64,000 bases of DNA from Primorskyibacter sedentarius. Its GTDB lineage: Bacteria; Pseudomonadota; Alphaproteobacteria; Rhodobacterales; Rhodobacteraceae. Below the pieces are notes generated by a model that saw only the letters and a program-made list of their open reading frames with translations, was not told the DNA's origin and did no database searches. The position numbers were made by a program, and so were the translations under genes. The DNA is taken from assembly GCF_004342065.1 (NCBI RefSeq), contig NZ_SLZU01000006.1, positions 62,001-126,000 on the forward strand, written 5' to 3'. Within the stretch, counting starts at the first letter, position 1. The number at the start of each line of letters is the position of its first letter. Positions 25,341 through 34,589 of the stretch are shown here, one piece after another.

Positions 25341-25979
25341 TCAGTCTATGAATGCCCGGCACAGACGCGCGGCGGCGGTCACGCCGTCAATCACGTTGAC
25401 AGAGAGCTTGCGGCGCATCTCCTCCACGATTGTCACCGCGCCGGAACAGCCCAGGATGATGTTTTCAATCCCCTCGGGCAGGGTGCGGGCTGCGGCCTCG
25501 AATGCTTGAGCTGCCTGGTGCGGGTCGTGATCCAACATCAGGACCGGAACATCCGCCGCCAGAACCTGCCGGACGGTCGCAGTCTGGCCCTGCGCGCGGA
25601 TATTGGCCTTGATCACCGGGACGGCAGCCTTCACGGTGGTGACCACCGCTGTCGGGCCCGACAGGAGGCTCGCCAGAATATAGCTTGCCTGACCGATCCC
25701 GATCACCGGACATTCTGCGATCTTCTGGGCCTGCTCCAGCCCGGTATCGTCGAAACAGGCAAGGATGATGGCCGATGCCCCGCCGTCCGAGGCTTGCCGC
25801 ACGAGATCGAGCAGCGGCGGCACGGCCAGCGCGCCATCTTCGGCCCCTTCAATGGCGGCCGGCCCGTAGTCAGAGGTCCAGCCCTCGAATTCAATTTCCG
25901 GCGCGGCCTTGCGCGCGGCGGCCAGCGCGCTTTGCGTCATCGCCTTCGTGCTGTTGGGGTTGATCACGAACACGGTCAT
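25341..25979 (-). CDS. Hydantoin/Asp-Glu racemase-family protein
   Basis: A 212-residue member of the Asp/Glu/hydantoin racemase superfamily. The two catalytic cysteines are Cys75 (ILACFDDTG) and Cys178 (ILGCSGA), and the N-terminal INPNST motif is typical of the hydantoin racemase branch. It probably racemises or isomerises a small amide or amino acid imported by the adjoining ABC transporter: its start is 3 bases after the permease stop, and it is the last gene of that operon. The exact substrate cannot be read from the sequence. Confidence 0.82.
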   Translation of the reverse strand: MTVFVINPNSTKAMTQSALAAARKAAPEIEFEGWTSDYGPAAIEGAEDGALAVPPLLDLVRQASDGGASAIILACFDDTGLEQAQKIAECPVIGIGQASYILASLLSGPTAVVTTVKAAVPVIKANIRAQGQTATVRQVLAADVPVLMLDHDPHQAAQAFEAAARTLPEGIENIILGCSGAVTIVEEMRRKLSVNVIDGVTAAARLCRAFID

Positions 25980-25982
25980 GGC

Positions 25983-26819
25983 TCAGACCATCCCCTTGCC
26001 CGCGTCAGAGCTGCGATCCTTCCGGCGGGAGGCAAGCCAGACGGTCAGAAAGAAGATCCCGATCACGACGAGCGAGAAGAGGGTCGTGAGCGTCCCCAGC
26101 GCAAAGATCACGGGTGTGGTCACATTGGTGGTCATGCCGAAAATCTCCAGCGGGAGCGTGTTGTAGCTGCCCGCTGTCAGAAGCGTGCGCGCAAATTCAT
26201 CATAGCTGAGCGTGAAGCCGAACAGCGCGACACCGAGCAGGGAGGGCGCGATGATGGGCAGAACGACATGCGCAAAGGTTTGCCAGGGCGTTGCGCCAAG
26301 ATCGCGGGCGGCCTCCTCATAGCTTTTGTCGAAGCGGTTGAAGACGGCGAACATGATCAACAGGCCAAACGGGATGGTCCAGGTCAACTGGCTGCCAAAA
26401 CCGGAGCTGGACCAATGCACGGGAAACCCAAGCTGGTTGAAGATCAGCCCGACCCCGAGGGAGATCAGGATCGACGGGATCACCAGTGATGCAATGGTCA
26501 GGTAAAAGAGCATCGTCGCCCCCCGGAACCGTTTGCGGAACGCCAGCCCCCCCAGCACGGAGACCACCACGGTCGTCACCATCACCATCAGCCCAAGCGC
26601 GAAGGACCGGCGGAAACTGCCCCAGATGTCACCGACCGCCTGTTCCTCGAACAGGTTGCGGAACCAATGCAGGGAGACGCCGTTCATCGGGAATGTCAGC
26701 CCGCCCTGCGGCCCCTGAAAGCTGAGAATGCCTATCGTGATGATGGGACCGTAAAGAAACAGGACGAACAGACCGAAAAAGGCGGCAAGGATATAAAAGC
26801 TGCGGCTGCGCGACCCCAT
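25983..26819 (-). CDS. ABC transporter permease, PotC-type
   Basis: A 278-residue inner membrane permease of the spermidine/putrescine (PotC) group with about six hydrophobic segments. The EAA loop is visible as EEAARDLGATPWQTFAHVVLP (about residues 165-185), the contact site for the ATPase. It starts 3 bases after the other permease and forms with it the membrane channel of the importer. Confidence 0.9.
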   Translation of the reverse strand: MGSRSRSFYILAAFFGLFVLFLYGPIITIGILSFQGPQGGLTFPMNGVSLHWFRNLFEEQAVGDIWGSFRRSFALGLMVMVTTVVVSVLGGLAFRKRFRGATMLFYLTIASLVIPSILISLGVGLIFNQLGFPVHWSSSGFGSQLTWTIPFGLLIMFAVFNRFDKSYEEAARDLGATPWQTFAHVVLPIIAPSLLGVALFGFTLSYDEFARTLLTAGSYNTLPLEIFGMTTNVTTPVIFALGTLTTLFSLVVIGIFFLTVWLASRRKDRSSDAGKGMV

Positions 26820-26822
26820 GGC

Positions 26823-27671
26823 TCAAAGCTCCTTTCGGATGTCGACCAGCCGCAACAGCAGTGCGATCACGATCAGGACGGTGCAGAGAAGAACTACCGC
26901 GGTGGCGGAGGCCGAAGGGTATTGCAGCAGGCTGATGTCATTCGAAATCAGGCGCCCGACATTGGCGCGTTGCGATCCGGACATGAAGCGGACGGTGATG
27001 AAATCACCCATGACCAGCGTGGTGACGAAGATGGTACCAATCATGATCCCCGGCTTGCATAGCGGGATGATGACATGGCGCAGGGTCTGCGCGGCACTGG
27101 CCCCGTTGTCGCGCGCAGCCTCGATCAGCGCGCGGTCGATCCGCATCATGGAATTGAAGATCGGCACCACCATGAACAGCGTGTAAAGATGCACGAAGGC
27201 CAGTATCACGCTGAAATCGCTGAATAACAGCCATTCAAGCGGCTCGTCGATGACACCCCAGCTGATCAGCGTGGAATTGGCCAGACCGTTGCGCCCCAGG
27301 AAGGGAATCCAGCTGATCATGCGGATGATGTTTGAGGTCCAGAACGGGATCGTGCACAGAAGGAAAAGGGCTATCTGCCATTTCAGCGTGCGTACTTCGA
27401 AGGCAAGGAAATAGGCCACCGTGAACCCGATCAGCAGGGTCAGCGCCCAGGTGATGGCGGCATATTTGAACGTGTTCAGGAACACGGCATAGGTGACGGG
27501 TGAGCCGAACAGGAACTGGTAATTGTCGAACTGGAAGGCAGGGTAGATCGAATATTCGGTTGCCCCCCAGAAACTGACGATGACGATCATGACAATCGGG
27601 GCCACGAGGAACCCCACCATGACAAGCGCCATCGGGGCGGCCTGAAGCCAGGCGGTGATCTGTCTGCTCAT
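26823..27671 (-). CDS. ABC transporter permease, PotB-type
   Basis: A 282-residue permease (MSRQITAW start) with six hydrophobic segments and the EAA motif EAARDNGASAAQTLRHVIIP in its last third. Upstream in-frame codons would extend it over the binding-protein gene's 3' region, and are rejected. Together with the following PotC-type subunit it completes a spermidine/putrescine/opine-type importer. A 9-base-pair hairpin stands just upstream. Confidence 0.9.
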   Translation of the reverse strand: MSRQITAWLQAAPMALVMVGFLVAPIVMIVIVSFWGATEYSIYPAFQFDNYQFLFGSPVTYAVFLNTFKYAAITWALTLLIGFTVAYFLAFEVRTLKWQIALFLLCTIPFWTSNIIRMISWIPFLGRNGLANSTLISWGVIDEPLEWLLFSDFSVILAFVHLYTLFMVVPIFNSMMRIDRALIEAARDNGASAAQTLRHVIIPLCKPGIMIGTIFVTTLVMGDFITVRFMSGSQRANVGRLISNDISLLQYPSASATAVVLLCTVLIVIALLLRLVDIRKEL

Positions 27672-27698
27672 ATTCCGGTGTCCGGTCTGTCTGGGAAA

Positions 27699-27719
27699 GC
27701 AGGGGCGATCCGCCCCTGC
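27699..27719 (-). repeat. Perfect hairpin between binding-protein and permease genes
   Basis: GCAGGGGCG and CGCCCCTGC pair perfectly over 9 bases with a three-base loop, 10 bases after the binding-protein stop on the - strand. Such hairpins stabilise the abundant binding-protein message relative to that of the permeases. Confidence 0.65.
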
Positions 27720-27729
27720 AGATGCGCGA

Positions 27730-29004
27730 TCAAGCGGCGAGGAATTCGTTCCACTTGCGGACCATGTACTGATTTTCCTCCATGACGGAGTTCCAGCACG
27801 CGACAGCGCCCATGCGGTCCTCGAAGGAGCCGCCATCGCGGGTCTCGCCCGCACCGGCCAGCTTGTCTCCGAAGGGCGAGGTGATGTCGCCTGTCGCCTC
27901 TTTGCCCTCGAACCAGTAGCCCCATTCGTTTTCGGACATGAATTCCTTGGAGGTTTCCGGCACGGCCGAATAATAGCCCTGACGCATCAGGAAGCCGCCG
28001 ACCCAGCCCGAAAGATACCAGTTGATGTATTCATAGGCTGCGTCCAGTTCCATCCCTGAAAGCGAGGTCGACAGGCCGATGCCGCCGCCCCAGCTGCGAT
28101 AGCCTTCCTTGAGGGGTTGGTAGACGCAAGGAATGCCGCGCGAGCGTACGGCGGTGATGGCGGGTGACCACATTGACTGGATCACCACCTCACCCGAGGC
28201 CATCAGGTTCACGCTTTCATCGAAGGTTTTCCAGAAGGCGCGGAACTGGCCGTTCTGTTTGGCCGCAGTGAAGATCGCGAAGGTCTTGTCGATCTCCTCG
28301 CGGGTCATGTTGCCCTTGTCGCCATACTGGATCTCGCCCATCGCTTCGCAGACCATGGCCATGTCCATGATGCCGATCGAAGAAATGTCGAGGATCGAGG
28401 CCTTGCCCTTGAATTCCGGGTTCAGAAGCTCTGCCCAGCTTTCGATCGGACGGCCGATCAGGTCAGGGCGGATGCCCAGCGTGTCGGCATTGTAGATCGT
28501 GGGGATCAGCGTCATCCATCCGCTTTCATTGTCCACGAATTCCTTGCCTGCCGGGCCCTCGACAAAACCCACCGTGTGGGGCGCCGTACCTTGTGCAATC
28601 GTGCTGTCCGGTGTCAGCTTGCCATTGCGGAAGATGCCGACGATCTTGTCGTAATTCGCGATCCGGCTGGCATCCATTGCCTGAAGATTGCCTGTGGGCC
28701 AGACCTTCTTGCAGACGAAATACTCGATATCGGCAATGTCGAAACTGTCGGGCTGGGTGGCGGCGCGCTGTGTCACGCTGTCGGTGTCCAGCGCGGTCAT
28801 TTCCAGCGTGATGCCAAGGTCTTCCTTCACCTTGGTCGCCACTTCGTTGAGGTTGGACACGCCGGTGCCGAACTGGCGCAGGGTGATATTCTTGGTTTCC
28901 TGACCCCAGACCATCGGGGCGGGCAGCGCTGAGGCTGCCACGGCGGCGGCACCGGATTTCAGCAAAGACCGGCGGCTGTAACGAACTTTGGAGATGGTTG
29001 TCAT
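27730..29004 (-). CDS. ABC transporter substrate-binding protein, Tat-exported
   Basis: A 424-residue periplasmic binding protein of the PotD/spermidine-putrescine type. A twin-arginine signal is clear (SRRSLLK at residues 10-16, hydrophobic stretch, then a likely cut after the APMVWGQ region). Tat export is unusual for many polyamine-binding proteins but common in alphaproteobacterial members of this group. Segments such as YINWYLSGWVGGFLM and NEWGYWFEG are not diagnostic of a ligand. Confidence 0.88.
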   Translation of the reverse strand: MTTISKVRYSRRSLLKSGAAAVAASALPAPMVWGQETKNITLRQFGTGVSNLNEVATKVKEDLGITLEMTALDTDSVTQRAATQPDSFDIADIEYFVCKKVWPTGNLQAMDASRIANYDKIVGIFRNGKLTPDSTIAQGTAPHTVGFVEGPAGKEFVDNESGWMTLIPTIYNADTLGIRPDLIGRPIESWAELLNPEFKGKASILDISSIGIMDMAMVCEAMGEIQYGDKGNMTREEIDKTFAIFTAAKQNGQFRAFWKTFDESVNLMASGEVVIQSMWSPAITAVRSRGIPCVYQPLKEGYRSWGGGIGLSTSLSGMELDAAYEYINWYLSGWVGGFLMRQGYYSAVPETSKEFMSENEWGYWFEGKEATGDITSPFGDKLAGAGETRDGGSFEDRMGAVACWNSVMEENQYMVRKWNEFLAA

Positions 29005-29043
29005 GTAAAGTCCTCTCTGTTGGAGCGTTTTTCGTTGTGGTGA

Positions 29044-30027
29044 TCAGGACGCCAGCGGATGTGCCGCGATGTCGTCCCAACCCAACCCGATGACCTCGCC
29101 CGGGGCCTTGGGTGTCTCAAAGAACTGTGCTTCGGGAATAAGCGCCGTCACATCCTGGCTACCCGCGATCTGGGCGGTCAGCGCGACATGGGTGCCCTGG
29201 TACTCCACACCGGTGATGCGCCCGTCGACCCGGCCGGCCTTTGCAGGCATGACGATCATCTGGTCGGATCTGAGCGCGACCTTGCCCTGCGGCAGGTCCA
29301 GCACGTTATGCCCGCCCATGAAACGCGCCACGAAGGCCGTTTTGGGGGCGTTGAACACGTCGCGCGCAGGTCCGGCCTGCTCAATCCGGGCGTCGTTCAT
29401 CACGATGATCTCGTCGGCCAGCGCCAGCGCCTCGTCCTGCCCATGGGTGACATGGATGAAGCTGATGCCAAGCTCGCGTTGCAGCCGCTTGAGCTCTGCC
29501 CGCATGCGGATGCGCAGGAACGGGTCGAGCGCCGAAAGCGGTTCGTCCAGCAGCAAAACCTGTGGCCGCGTGATCAGCGCGCGGGCCAGCGCCACCCGCT
29601 GTTGCTGCCCGCCGGAAAGCTGATCGGGCTTTCGGTCGGCCAGTGCCGTCATCTCGACCAGTTCGAGCATCTCATCCGCGCGCCGGTCGCGTGTTACCTT
29701 GTCCGTCCCGGCCATGCGCAGGCTGAAGCCCACATTGTCGCGCACGCTGAGATGGGGAAACAGCGCGTAGCTTTGGAACATCATCGCCGTTCCGCGCTTG
29801 GCCGGTGGCAGGTGCGAGACGTCTTTCCCGCCCAGCAGGATCGACCCGTCGCTGACAGTTTCATGGCCTGCGATCATCCGCAGGGTCGAGGATTTTCCGC
29901 ATCCCGAAGGGCCAAGGAGGCAGGCATAGACGCCCGCCTTGAAATGATGCGCGATGGCATCGACGGCCACGGTCCCTGAATAGCGCTTGGTCAGGGCGAC
30001 CAACTCAAGATCTGCGTTCTTCGTCAT
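29044..30027 (-). CDS. ABC transporter ATPase, PotA-type
   Basis: A 327-residue nucleotide-binding subunit. Walker A GPSGCGKS is at residues 39-46, the signature LSGGQQQRV at 138-146 and Walker B VLLLDEP at 157-163, followed by a C-terminal TOBE-like regulatory domain (from about 235). ATG 30027 was chosen; an upstream extension would cross the regulatory region shared with the divergent gntR-type gene. It is the first gene of the importer operon. Confidence 0.92.
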   Translation of the reverse strand: MTKNADLELVALTKRYSGTVAVDAIAHHFKAGVYACLLGPSGCGKSSTLRMIAGHETVSDGSILLGGKDVSHLPPAKRGTAMMFQSYALFPHLSVRDNVGFSLRMAGTDKVTRDRRADEMLELVEMTALADRKPDQLSGGQQQRVALARALITRPQVLLLDEPLSALDPFLRIRMRAELKRLQRELGISFIHVTHGQDEALALADEIIVMNDARIEQAGPARDVFNAPKTAFVARFMGGHNVLDLPQGKVALRSDQMIVMPAKAGRVDGRITGVEYQGTHVALTAQIAGSQDVTALIPEAQFFETPKAPGEVIGLGWDDIAAHPLAS

Positions 30028-30120
30028 GCGGCGCTCGCTTTTGTTGTCGTTGCAAACAAGGCGCGAACTCCGGGGCGGGAACAAAACACAAATCGGTTTG
30101 CGCCCGTGCCAGACCGCTGT

Positions 30121-30139
30121 CTGCCTGAAAAACAGGCAG
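30121..30139. repeat. Inverted repeat in the ABC/gntR intergenic region
   Basis: CTGCCTG and CAGGCAG (30121-30127 and 30133-30139) flank AAAAA. It lies about 100 bases before the ATPase start and may be an operator or leader hairpin. Confidence 0.4.
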
Positions 30140-30173
30140 GTTGGTGCTTGGGTGACTTTGAATTGTTCACAAT

Positions 30174-30185
30174 ATTGTATGCAAT
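30174..30185. promoter_or_regulatory. Candidate GntR-family operator
   Basis: ATTGTATGCAAT is palindromic except at its central four bases and resembles the TTGTATACAA-type sites of FCD-class GntR regulators. It lies between the divergent importer operon and the regulator gene, about 80 bases before the regulator ATG. Confidence 0.5.
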
Positions 30186-30263
30186 TTTGGATACGACACG
30201 GTTTTGCGGTGCAGTCCCTTGCCGCGGATTCGCGCAGCGTCCATCTGGGGGAGAGGAGGCCGC

Positions 30264-30974
30264 ATGACACAGTTCCCCGATACGCCCGATTTCATCCAAC
30301 CCACCGTGACCGGCCCCACTGCCGGGCTTGTGGCCTCTCTGAGCCGTGCCATCCACGAACACCGCCTGCTTCCCGGCACCAAGTTGGGCGAGGATGAGCT
30401 GAGCGAGATCTACAAAGTGTCGCGCACCGTGGTCAGATCGGCCCTTCAGGCGCTGTCACATGTGCAACTGGTCGAGCATCGGCGCAATCGCGGCGCCTTC
30501 GTGTCTCAGCCCACGATGCGCGAGGCCCGGGAGGTCTTTGAGGCGCGATCCCTGCTGGAGCCGGGCTCTGCCCGTTCGGCGGCAGAGCGCATGACCCCGG
30601 AGGCGCTGGCCCGTCTGGACGAACATATCGAAGCCGAACACGCCGCGATGGCCGCGGGCGAGGCGGGCCGGGCGCTGCGCCTTTCCGGGCAGTTCCATAT
30701 CGAGATTTCGCGGATCGCCGATCAGACCATCATTGCCGGCATCATCGAACGGCTGGTCGCGCGGTCGTCGCTGATCATAGCGCTTTACTGGAAACGTCAG
30801 AGCGCGCTTTGCGAGGAGCACGCGCATCACGCACTGGTCGAGGCCTTCCGCCGGGGGGACGGGCAGCAGGCGCAGGCTTTGATGGCCCGTCACCTGGCAG
30901 ATATCGTGGCGGCGCTGGATCTGAGCGATACGCCTCAGCCCAGTGTCAACCTCAAGGACATTCTATCGCCCTGA
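30264..30974 (+). CDS. GntR-family (FCD) transcriptional regulator
   Basis: A 236-residue regulator: winged helix at about residues 15-80 ([33 protein letters not shown]) and an all-helical FCD ligand-binding domain beyond about 85, including the metal-site type histidine in FHIEISRIA. It most likely controls the divergent importer operon in response to the imported compound or its catabolite. ATG 30264 has a strong GAGAGGAGG four bases upstream; the first ATG in frame at 30204 has none. Confidence 0.88.
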   Translation: MTQFPDTPDFIQPTVTGPTAGLVASLSRAIHEHRLLPGTKLGEDELSEIYKVSRTVVRSALQALSHVQLVEHRRNRGAFVSQPTMREAREVFEARSLLEPGSARSAAERMTPEALARLDEHIEAEHAAMAAGEAGRALRLSGQFHIEISRIADQTIIAGIIERLVARSSLIIALYWKRQSALCEEHAHHALVEAFRRGDGQQAQALMARHLADIVAALDLSDTPQPSVNLKDILSP

Positions 30975-31089
30975 CCCCGCAACATTAGGCAAGAGCGGCC
31001 TTTCACGCACAGCGGATCCCCGGTGACGCGGGATCACGATCGCGTTGGGTGACTTCTCAAACCGCGATGCGATGGGGCAAGCTGCGGGG

Positions 31090-32049
31090 ATGATACGTCT
31101 TGCTCTTGTCCTGCTGTTGTTGCCAAGGCTCCTTTGGGCCGACCCGTCTGTCTGGCGCCAGGAATGGCCGGATACGGATTTCTCGCAAAGCGCCGTTCCG
31201 GACTGGGCAGAGATCATGTCGGGTGGCCCGCCCAAGGACAGTATCCCCGCCATCGACGCGCCGCTCTTCATCCCCGTAGCAGAAGAAACCCGCATCGAGG
31301 ACGAAGAGCCCGTCATCACGGTTGAGCTCGGCGGCCAGACCCCGCGCGCGTATCCGGTCCGCTACCTGATGTGGCATGAGATCGTGAATGATACCGTGGG
31401 AGGCGTGCCGGTCGCAGTCACCTTTTGCCCCTTGTGCAATTCCGGCATAACCTTTGATCGGCGCGTGGCCGGGCGGGTGCTGAGCTTTGGCGTATCGGGC
31501 AAACTGCGCAATTCAGACATGGTGATGTATGACCGCGAAACGCAAAGCTGGTGGCAGCAGGCTATTGGCGAGGCCGTCGTGGGTGACCTGACCGGCACAC
31601 AGCTGCGACAGGTGCCGACATGGATGGAAAGCTGGGCAGAGTATCGCACCCGCAACCCCGGGGCGCTGGTGATGGCAGAGCCGCCGCATAACCGCGCCTA
31701 TGGGACGAACCCCTACCGGAATTATGACAGCTCTCGTCGGCCGTTCCTGTATAATGGCGAGATGCCCCCGCACGGGATAGCGCCTTTGGCGCGGGTCGTG
31801 CGGGTGGGGTCGCGCGCCTGGCCACTGGATCGTCTGGCCGAGATGCAGGAAATCAGCGAAACGGGGCTGGTGCTGACATGGCGGGCAGGGCAGGCCTCTG
31901 CGCTGGACACCGGCCAGATTGCAGCCGGGCGCGATGTTGGCAGCGTACGGGTGCTGGACGAGGGCGGCGAGAATGTTGCGCATGATGTCATGTTCGCCTT
32001 TGCCTTTCATGCCTTCTGGCCGGATGGCGAATGGATGCTGGGGCGCTGA
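31090..32049 (+). CDS. Secreted DUF3179 protein
   Basis: A 319-residue DUF3179 protein with an N-terminal signal peptide (MIRLALVLLLLPRLLWA). The family core is clear: YPVRYLMWHEIVNDTVGG, VTFCPLCNSGITFDR with a CPLC pair, FGVSGKLRNSDMVMYD and SWWQQAIGEAVVG. The function of the family is not established. The ATG at 31090 gives the signal peptide directly at the N-terminus, so the longer upstream reading frame is rejected. It stands between a regulator gene and a convergent GNAT-like gene. Confidence 0.85.
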   Translation: MIRLALVLLLLPRLLWADPSVWRQEWPDTDFSQSAVPDWAEIMSGGPPKDSIPAIDAPLFIPVAEETRIEDEEPVITVELGGQTPRAYPVRYLMWHEIVNDTVGGVPVAVTFCPLCNSGITFDRRVAGRVLSFGVSGKLRNSDMVMYDRETQSWWQQAIGEAVVGDLTGTQLRQVPTWMESWAEYRTRNPGALVMAEPPHNRAYGTNPYRNYDSSRRPFLYNGEMPPHGIAPLARVVRVGSRAWPLDRLAEMQEISETGLVLTWRAGQASALDTGQIAAGRDVGSVRVLDEGGENVAHDVMFAFAFHAFWPDGEWMLGR

Positions 32050-32061
32050 CGTCACCGTGCT

Positions 32062-32988
32062 TCAGGCGGCCAGAGCGGATGGCAGGCGGCGCGCAATCGG
32101 CGCCAGAGCCGACAGGTGCAGCCATGTCCCGCCAAGGGGCAGGGCGCGCGCCCCGGTCCCAAGCTTGAACCGCGCCAGACCCGCCGCGTCCTGCGTGTTG
32201 ATCGTGCCCAGATCCAGCGAGCGGTGCCCACGCTCTGCCAGCCAGCACATGGCGCGCCACATCAGCAGGTTATGCGCGTTGAGCGCACGTGCGTCGGGCT
32301 TGGCGTGGCCCAAGTGATACGTTGCCATCTGCCCGTGCCGTAAGAACAGCATCGCGGCCACCGGCCTGCCATCCAATCGCGCACAGAATAGTCGCGCATC
32401 GCCGGGATTGGCGCGGGCATAGGCTACGGTGAAGGCGCGTGGCAGCCCGCCATAGCGCCGGCGGCGCCTTTGATCCTCTTCCGCGGCCAGCAGCCAATGT
32501 GCAGGATCGCCGTTGAAGACCGTTGCCTGCACAGTCAGCTTGCCCGCCTCCGCGCGGCTCAGACGATTGCGCCATTTCTGGGAAAGGCCGACGCGCATAG
32601 CCCCGCGCTCTGCAAGCGGCAGGACCGCCACGCTGGCACCGGACATGAGAGGCCAGAACCCGGCCTTCTGCAGCCCGCCCGGCGCGATTGGTCCGGCGTT
32701 CAGCAAAAATGGGCGCGCCGGTTCAGCGCGCAGCCAATTGCGCAACCAGTCGGCTGTCAGGGATGGTGCATCCTCTGCCCAGACGGGCCCGCGCGAGATC
32801 ATCCTGACCTCGCCAAGCGCGCGCAGTTTGCGGGTCTGTATCTGGCACCATCCCGTGTTGCGCCCGAGTGTCATGCTCTGAACCGACGCGCCCATCATCC
32901 CTAGCGCGCGCGCATATTGCGGCGATTGTTGCAGGGGCAGGGGCAGCGTTTCGGGAAAACCGGGTGTCATTGCCGCAGTTAACGGCAT
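32062..32988 (-). CDS. FemAB/GNAT-fold acetyltransferase-like protein
   Basis: A 308-residue protein with the C-terminal BioF2/FemAB-like acyltransferase pattern: RLDGRPVAAMLFLRHGQMATYHLG, NAHNLLMWRAMCWLAERG and LDLGTINTQDAAGLARFKLGTG. Such proteins transfer acyl or aminoacyl groups to small molecules or envelope components; the acceptor here is unknown. It converges on the DUF3179 gene with a 12-base gap. Confidence 0.75.
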   Translation of the reverse strand: MPLTAAMTPGFPETLPLPLQQSPQYARALGMMGASVQSMTLGRNTGWCQIQTRKLRALGEVRMISRGPVWAEDAPSLTADWLRNWLRAEPARPFLLNAGPIAPGGLQKAGFWPLMSGASVAVLPLAERGAMRVGLSQKWRNRLSRAEAGKLTVQATVFNGDPAHWLLAAEEDQRRRRRYGGLPRAFTVAYARANPGDARLFCARLDGRPVAAMLFLRHGQMATYHLGHAKPDARALNAHNLLMWRAMCWLAERGHRSLDLGTINTQDAAGLARFKLGTGARALPLGGTWLHLSALAPIARRLPSALAA

Positions 32989-33016
32989 GGAAACCTAAAT
33001 CGAGGTTAATGCGTGC

Positions 33017-33142
33017 ATGGCCATAAAGACTGTAAGGGGCGTCGCCGCGCCGCGCCCAAGACCAACCCGCGCTGCGGCGCTCTTGCTGGCTATGGTCCTG
33101 TCGATCCCGGCGGCGATCTGCGCCGTGCTAGAATTTTTTTAG
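33017..33142 (+). CDS. Possible 41-residue single-span membrane peptide
   Basis: A short reading frame in the 213-base gap between the GNAT-like gene and tyrS. The product has a basic N-terminal half (MAIKTVRGVAAPRPRPTR) and a 20-residue hydrophobic segment (AALLLAMVLSIPAAICAVLE) ending in FF, an orientation expected for a small inner-membrane protein with a cytoplasmic N-terminus. A GAGG is found 11 bases upstream of the ATG, a little far. No homologue is recognised; chance ORF cannot be excluded. Confidence 0.4.
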   Translation: MAIKTVRGVAAPRPRPTRAAALLLAMVLSIPAAICAVLEFF

Positions 33143-33201
33143 GGGCCAGAGGCAGGCATGCGCCACTGATCGGCGCACACCTTGTGTATACTGGCTTGGC
33201 G

Positions 33202-34455
33202 TCAGCCTGCGACGCGCACCAGCGCATGGCGCTTGCGCCCGGCCGAGAGCTTGACCGGAGAGGACAGCGCGGCCCGGTCCAGCATCAGCCCGGCATCCGT
33301 CAGCGGCGCATCGTCGATCCGCGCGCCATTCTCTGCGATCAGGCGCTTGGCCTCCTTGCCGGATTTCGCAAGGCCAGCCCGGACGATAAGCTGCACGATA
33401 GAAATGCCATCTGCGACTTCCTCGGACGAAAGCTCCAGCGTGGGCAGATCATCTCCGACGCCGCCTTTTTCGAAGACCTCGCGCGCGGTCGCTTCCGCCG
33501 CCGCAGCAGCATCGGCGCCGTGGCAAAGCGTTGTGACCTCGTTGGCCAGAATAATCTTGGCCTCGTTGATCTCTGCCCCGGCGAGCGCGCCAAGCCGGTT
33601 GCATTCGTCCAGCGGCATCTCTGTATAAAGCTTCAGGAACCGGCCCACATCGGCATCGGTGGAATTGCGCCAGAACTGCCAGAACTCGTAGGGCGCCAGC
33701 ATGTCCGCGTTCAACCACATGGCACCGCCCTGGCTCTTGCCCATCTTGCGCCCGTCCGACGTGGTCAGCAGGGGCGATGTCAGGCCAAAGATCTCTTGAT
33801 CCAGCACGCGGCGTGTCAGGTCGATCCCGTTGATGATGTTGCCCCACTGATCCGACCCGCCCATCTGCAGGACGCAGCCGTAGCGGCGGTTCAGCTCCAG
33901 GAAGTCATAGGCCTGAAGGATCATGTAGTTGAATTCGAGGAATGACAGCGACTGTTCGCGATCGAGCCGTGATTTCACGGATTCGAAGGCGAGCATCCGG
34001 TTGACGCTGAAATGCTTGCCGATATCGCGCAGGAAATCGAGGTAGTTGAGCCCGTCCAGCCATTCGGCATTGTTGAGCATCAAGGCATCGCTCTTGCCGT
34101 CACCATAGGTGAGGTACTTGGCAAAAACCTGCTTCATCCCGTCGATATTCGCATCGATCTGCTCTGGCCCCAGAAGCGGGCGTTCGTCCGACCGGAAGGA
34201 CGGGTCGCCCACTTTCGTGGTCCCACCGCCCATCAGCGTGATCGGTCTGTGGCCGGTCTTTTGAAGCCAGCGCAGCATCATGATGTTCAGAAGATGCCCG
34301 ACATGCAGCGACTGCGCGGTCGCATCATAGCCGATATAAGCGGTCACCACCCCCGACATCAGCGCCTCGTCAAGGCCCTGATAATCGGTGCAGTCGGCAA
34401 GGTAGCCGCGCGTCATCATGACGTGCATGAAGTCCGATTTGGGGTGGTAGGTCAT
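33202..34455 (-). CDS. tyrS: Tyrosyl-tRNA synthetase
   Basis: A 417-residue class I aminoacyl-tRNA synthetase. The HIGH-type motif is HVGH at residues 51-54, the KMSKS-type loop is KMGKS at 237-241, and tyrosine-binding residues are in YIGYDATA and QAYDFLELN. The C-terminal S4-like RNA-binding domain covers about 350-417 ([17 protein letters not shown]). ATG 34455 was chosen; an upstream in-frame start lacks homology-like sequence. The gene order is convergent with nothing else and stands alone. Confidence 0.95.
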   Translation of the reverse strand: MTYHPKSDFMHVMMTRGYLADCTDYQGLDEALMSGVVTAYIGYDATAQSLHVGHLLNIMMLRWLQKTGHRPITLMGGGTTKVGDPSFRSDERPLLGPEQIDANIDGMKQVFAKYLTYGDGKSDALMLNNAEWLDGLNYLDFLRDIGKHFSVNRMLAFESVKSRLDREQSLSFLEFNYMILQAYDFLELNRRYGCVLQMGGSDQWGNIINGIDLTRRVLDQEIFGLTSPLLTTSDGRKMGKSQGGAMWLNADMLAPYEFWQFWRNSTDADVGRFLKLYTEMPLDECNRLGALAGAEINEAKIILANEVTTLCHGADAAAAAEATAREVFEKGGVGDDLPTLELSSEEVADGISIVQLIVRAGLAKSGKEAKRLIAENGARIDDAPLTDAGLMLDRAALSSPVKLSAGRKRHALVRVAG

Positions 34456-34531
34456 GGTTTGTCCAATTCTTGCCAGAGTTTCCGGTGGCTTCGTGTATCC
34501 CACCGTCGGGCCGGGCTTCAAGGCGCAAAGA

Positions 34532-34558
34532 AAAGGCCCGGGGACTGCCCGGGCCTTT
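34532..34558 (-). terminator. Intrinsic terminator after the VPLPA-CTERM gene
   Basis: AAAGGCCCGGG (34532-34542) and CCCGGGCCTTT (34548-34558) form a perfect 11-base-pair stem with a five-base loop. On the - strand it lies about 30 bases after the stop and ends in TTTT. Confidence 0.75.
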
Positions 34559-34589
34559 CGTCAATTATGCTGGATCCCTGTCGGAGAGA

